A program made the position numbers and the translations under genes. The notes under the pieces are model-generated. The model worked only from the letters and a program-made list of their open reading frames with translations. It was not told the origin of the DNA and made no database searches. 5,371 nucleotides of DNA, from NCBI GenBank assembly GCA_001776335.1, contig MFAZ01000017.1, positions 3,508-8,878 on the forward strand, in the 5' to 3' direction. This document shows, piece by piece, positions 5,287 to 5,371 of the stretch. Every line of letters starts with the position of its first letter. Positions within the stretch are counted from its first letter, which is position 1. The stretch comes from Candidatus Curtissbacteria bacterium RIFCSPHIGHO2_01_FULL_41_11 (GTDB lineage Bacteria; Patescibacteriota; Microgenomatia; Curtissbacterales; GWA2-41-24).

Positions 5287-5371
5287 GTGAAGGTAGCATT
5301 GGTACACGATTTTCTTACAGAGTATGGTGGGGCGGAGAGGGTCTTGGAGGCTTTGCATGAAATATATCCTA
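5287..5371 (+). CDS. Glycosyltransferase, GT4-type, N-terminal fragment cut by window edge
   Basis: Only the first 28 codons are present. They read (M)KVALVHDFLTEYGGAERV, followed by LEALHEIYP. The KVALVHD beta-strand, then a GGAERV glycine turn and a helix, is the characteristic opening of family GT4 retaining glycosyltransferases with a GT-B fold, which move sugars from nucleotide-sugar donors onto lipid-linked or surface glycans. The GTG start at 5287 gives the expected N-terminus and matches the promoter 6 nt upstream. There is no Shine-Dalgarno sequence. The catalytic C-terminal domain is outside the window, so donor and acceptor are unknown. Confidence 0.85.
   Translation, partial: MKVALVHDFLTEYGGAERVLEALHEIYP

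Noticed and set aside
1..5371. CRISPR array, insertion sequence or prophage
   Set aside because: No regularly spaced direct repeats, no transposase or integrase reading frame and no phage genes are present. The only repeat elements are the single palindrome and the short tandem tract.

Overview
The window looks like a chromosomal housekeeping region from a bacterium, probably a member of the Candidate Phyla Radiation (Patescibacteria, perhaps Microgenomates-like). That placement is an inference. It rests on the stand-alone 5'-3' exonuclease in place of a full-length DNA polymerase I, the absence of any clear Shine-Dalgarno sequence, promoters placed so that the mRNA would start at or very near the start codon, and an interspersed palindrome of the GTCATTGCGA / GAAGCAATCT type that I associate with such genomes. 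All six genes read on the + strand. The standard genetic code fits, because no in-frame TGA is needed to keep any gene open.

Layout: trpS (10-1023, tryptophanyl-tRNA synthetase); a 49-nt gap with an extended -10 promoter; ftsH (1073-3007, membrane-anchored AAA+ zinc protease); a short gap with a good sigma70-type promoter; an unrecognised acidic 151-aa protein (3062-3517); a promoter overlapping its stop codon; a stand-alone PolA-type 5'-3' exonuclease (3548-4570); a HAD-family hydrolase 2 nt downstream (4573-5265); and the first 28 codons of a GT4-type glycosyltransferase (5287 to the window end). No gap exceeds 60 nt, so there is no large unexplained non-coding stretch.

The genes do not form one pathway. 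They cover translation, membrane proteostasis, DNA repair/replication, small-molecule dephosphorylation and, at the right edge, cell-surface glycan synthesis. Most seem to have their own promoter. Only the exonuclease and HAD genes look co-transcribed and possibly translationally coupled.

The most interesting feature is in the exonuclease gene. An 84-nt element (3917-4000) made of nested inverted repeats, foldable as a three-armed cloverleaf, lies exactly in frame and adds 28 strongly basic residues between two catalytic acidic clusters, without disturbing any visible catalytic residue. This resembles the known Rickettsia palindromic elements that insert into protein genes. The same nuclease ends in a low-complexity tail followed by QLKLI, which resembles a bacterial sliding-clamp-binding motif. 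That would make it an analogue of FEN1 with its PCNA-binding tail. Two GTG-started genes share an identical TACAAT-N6-GTG arrangement, which predicts leaderless mRNAs.
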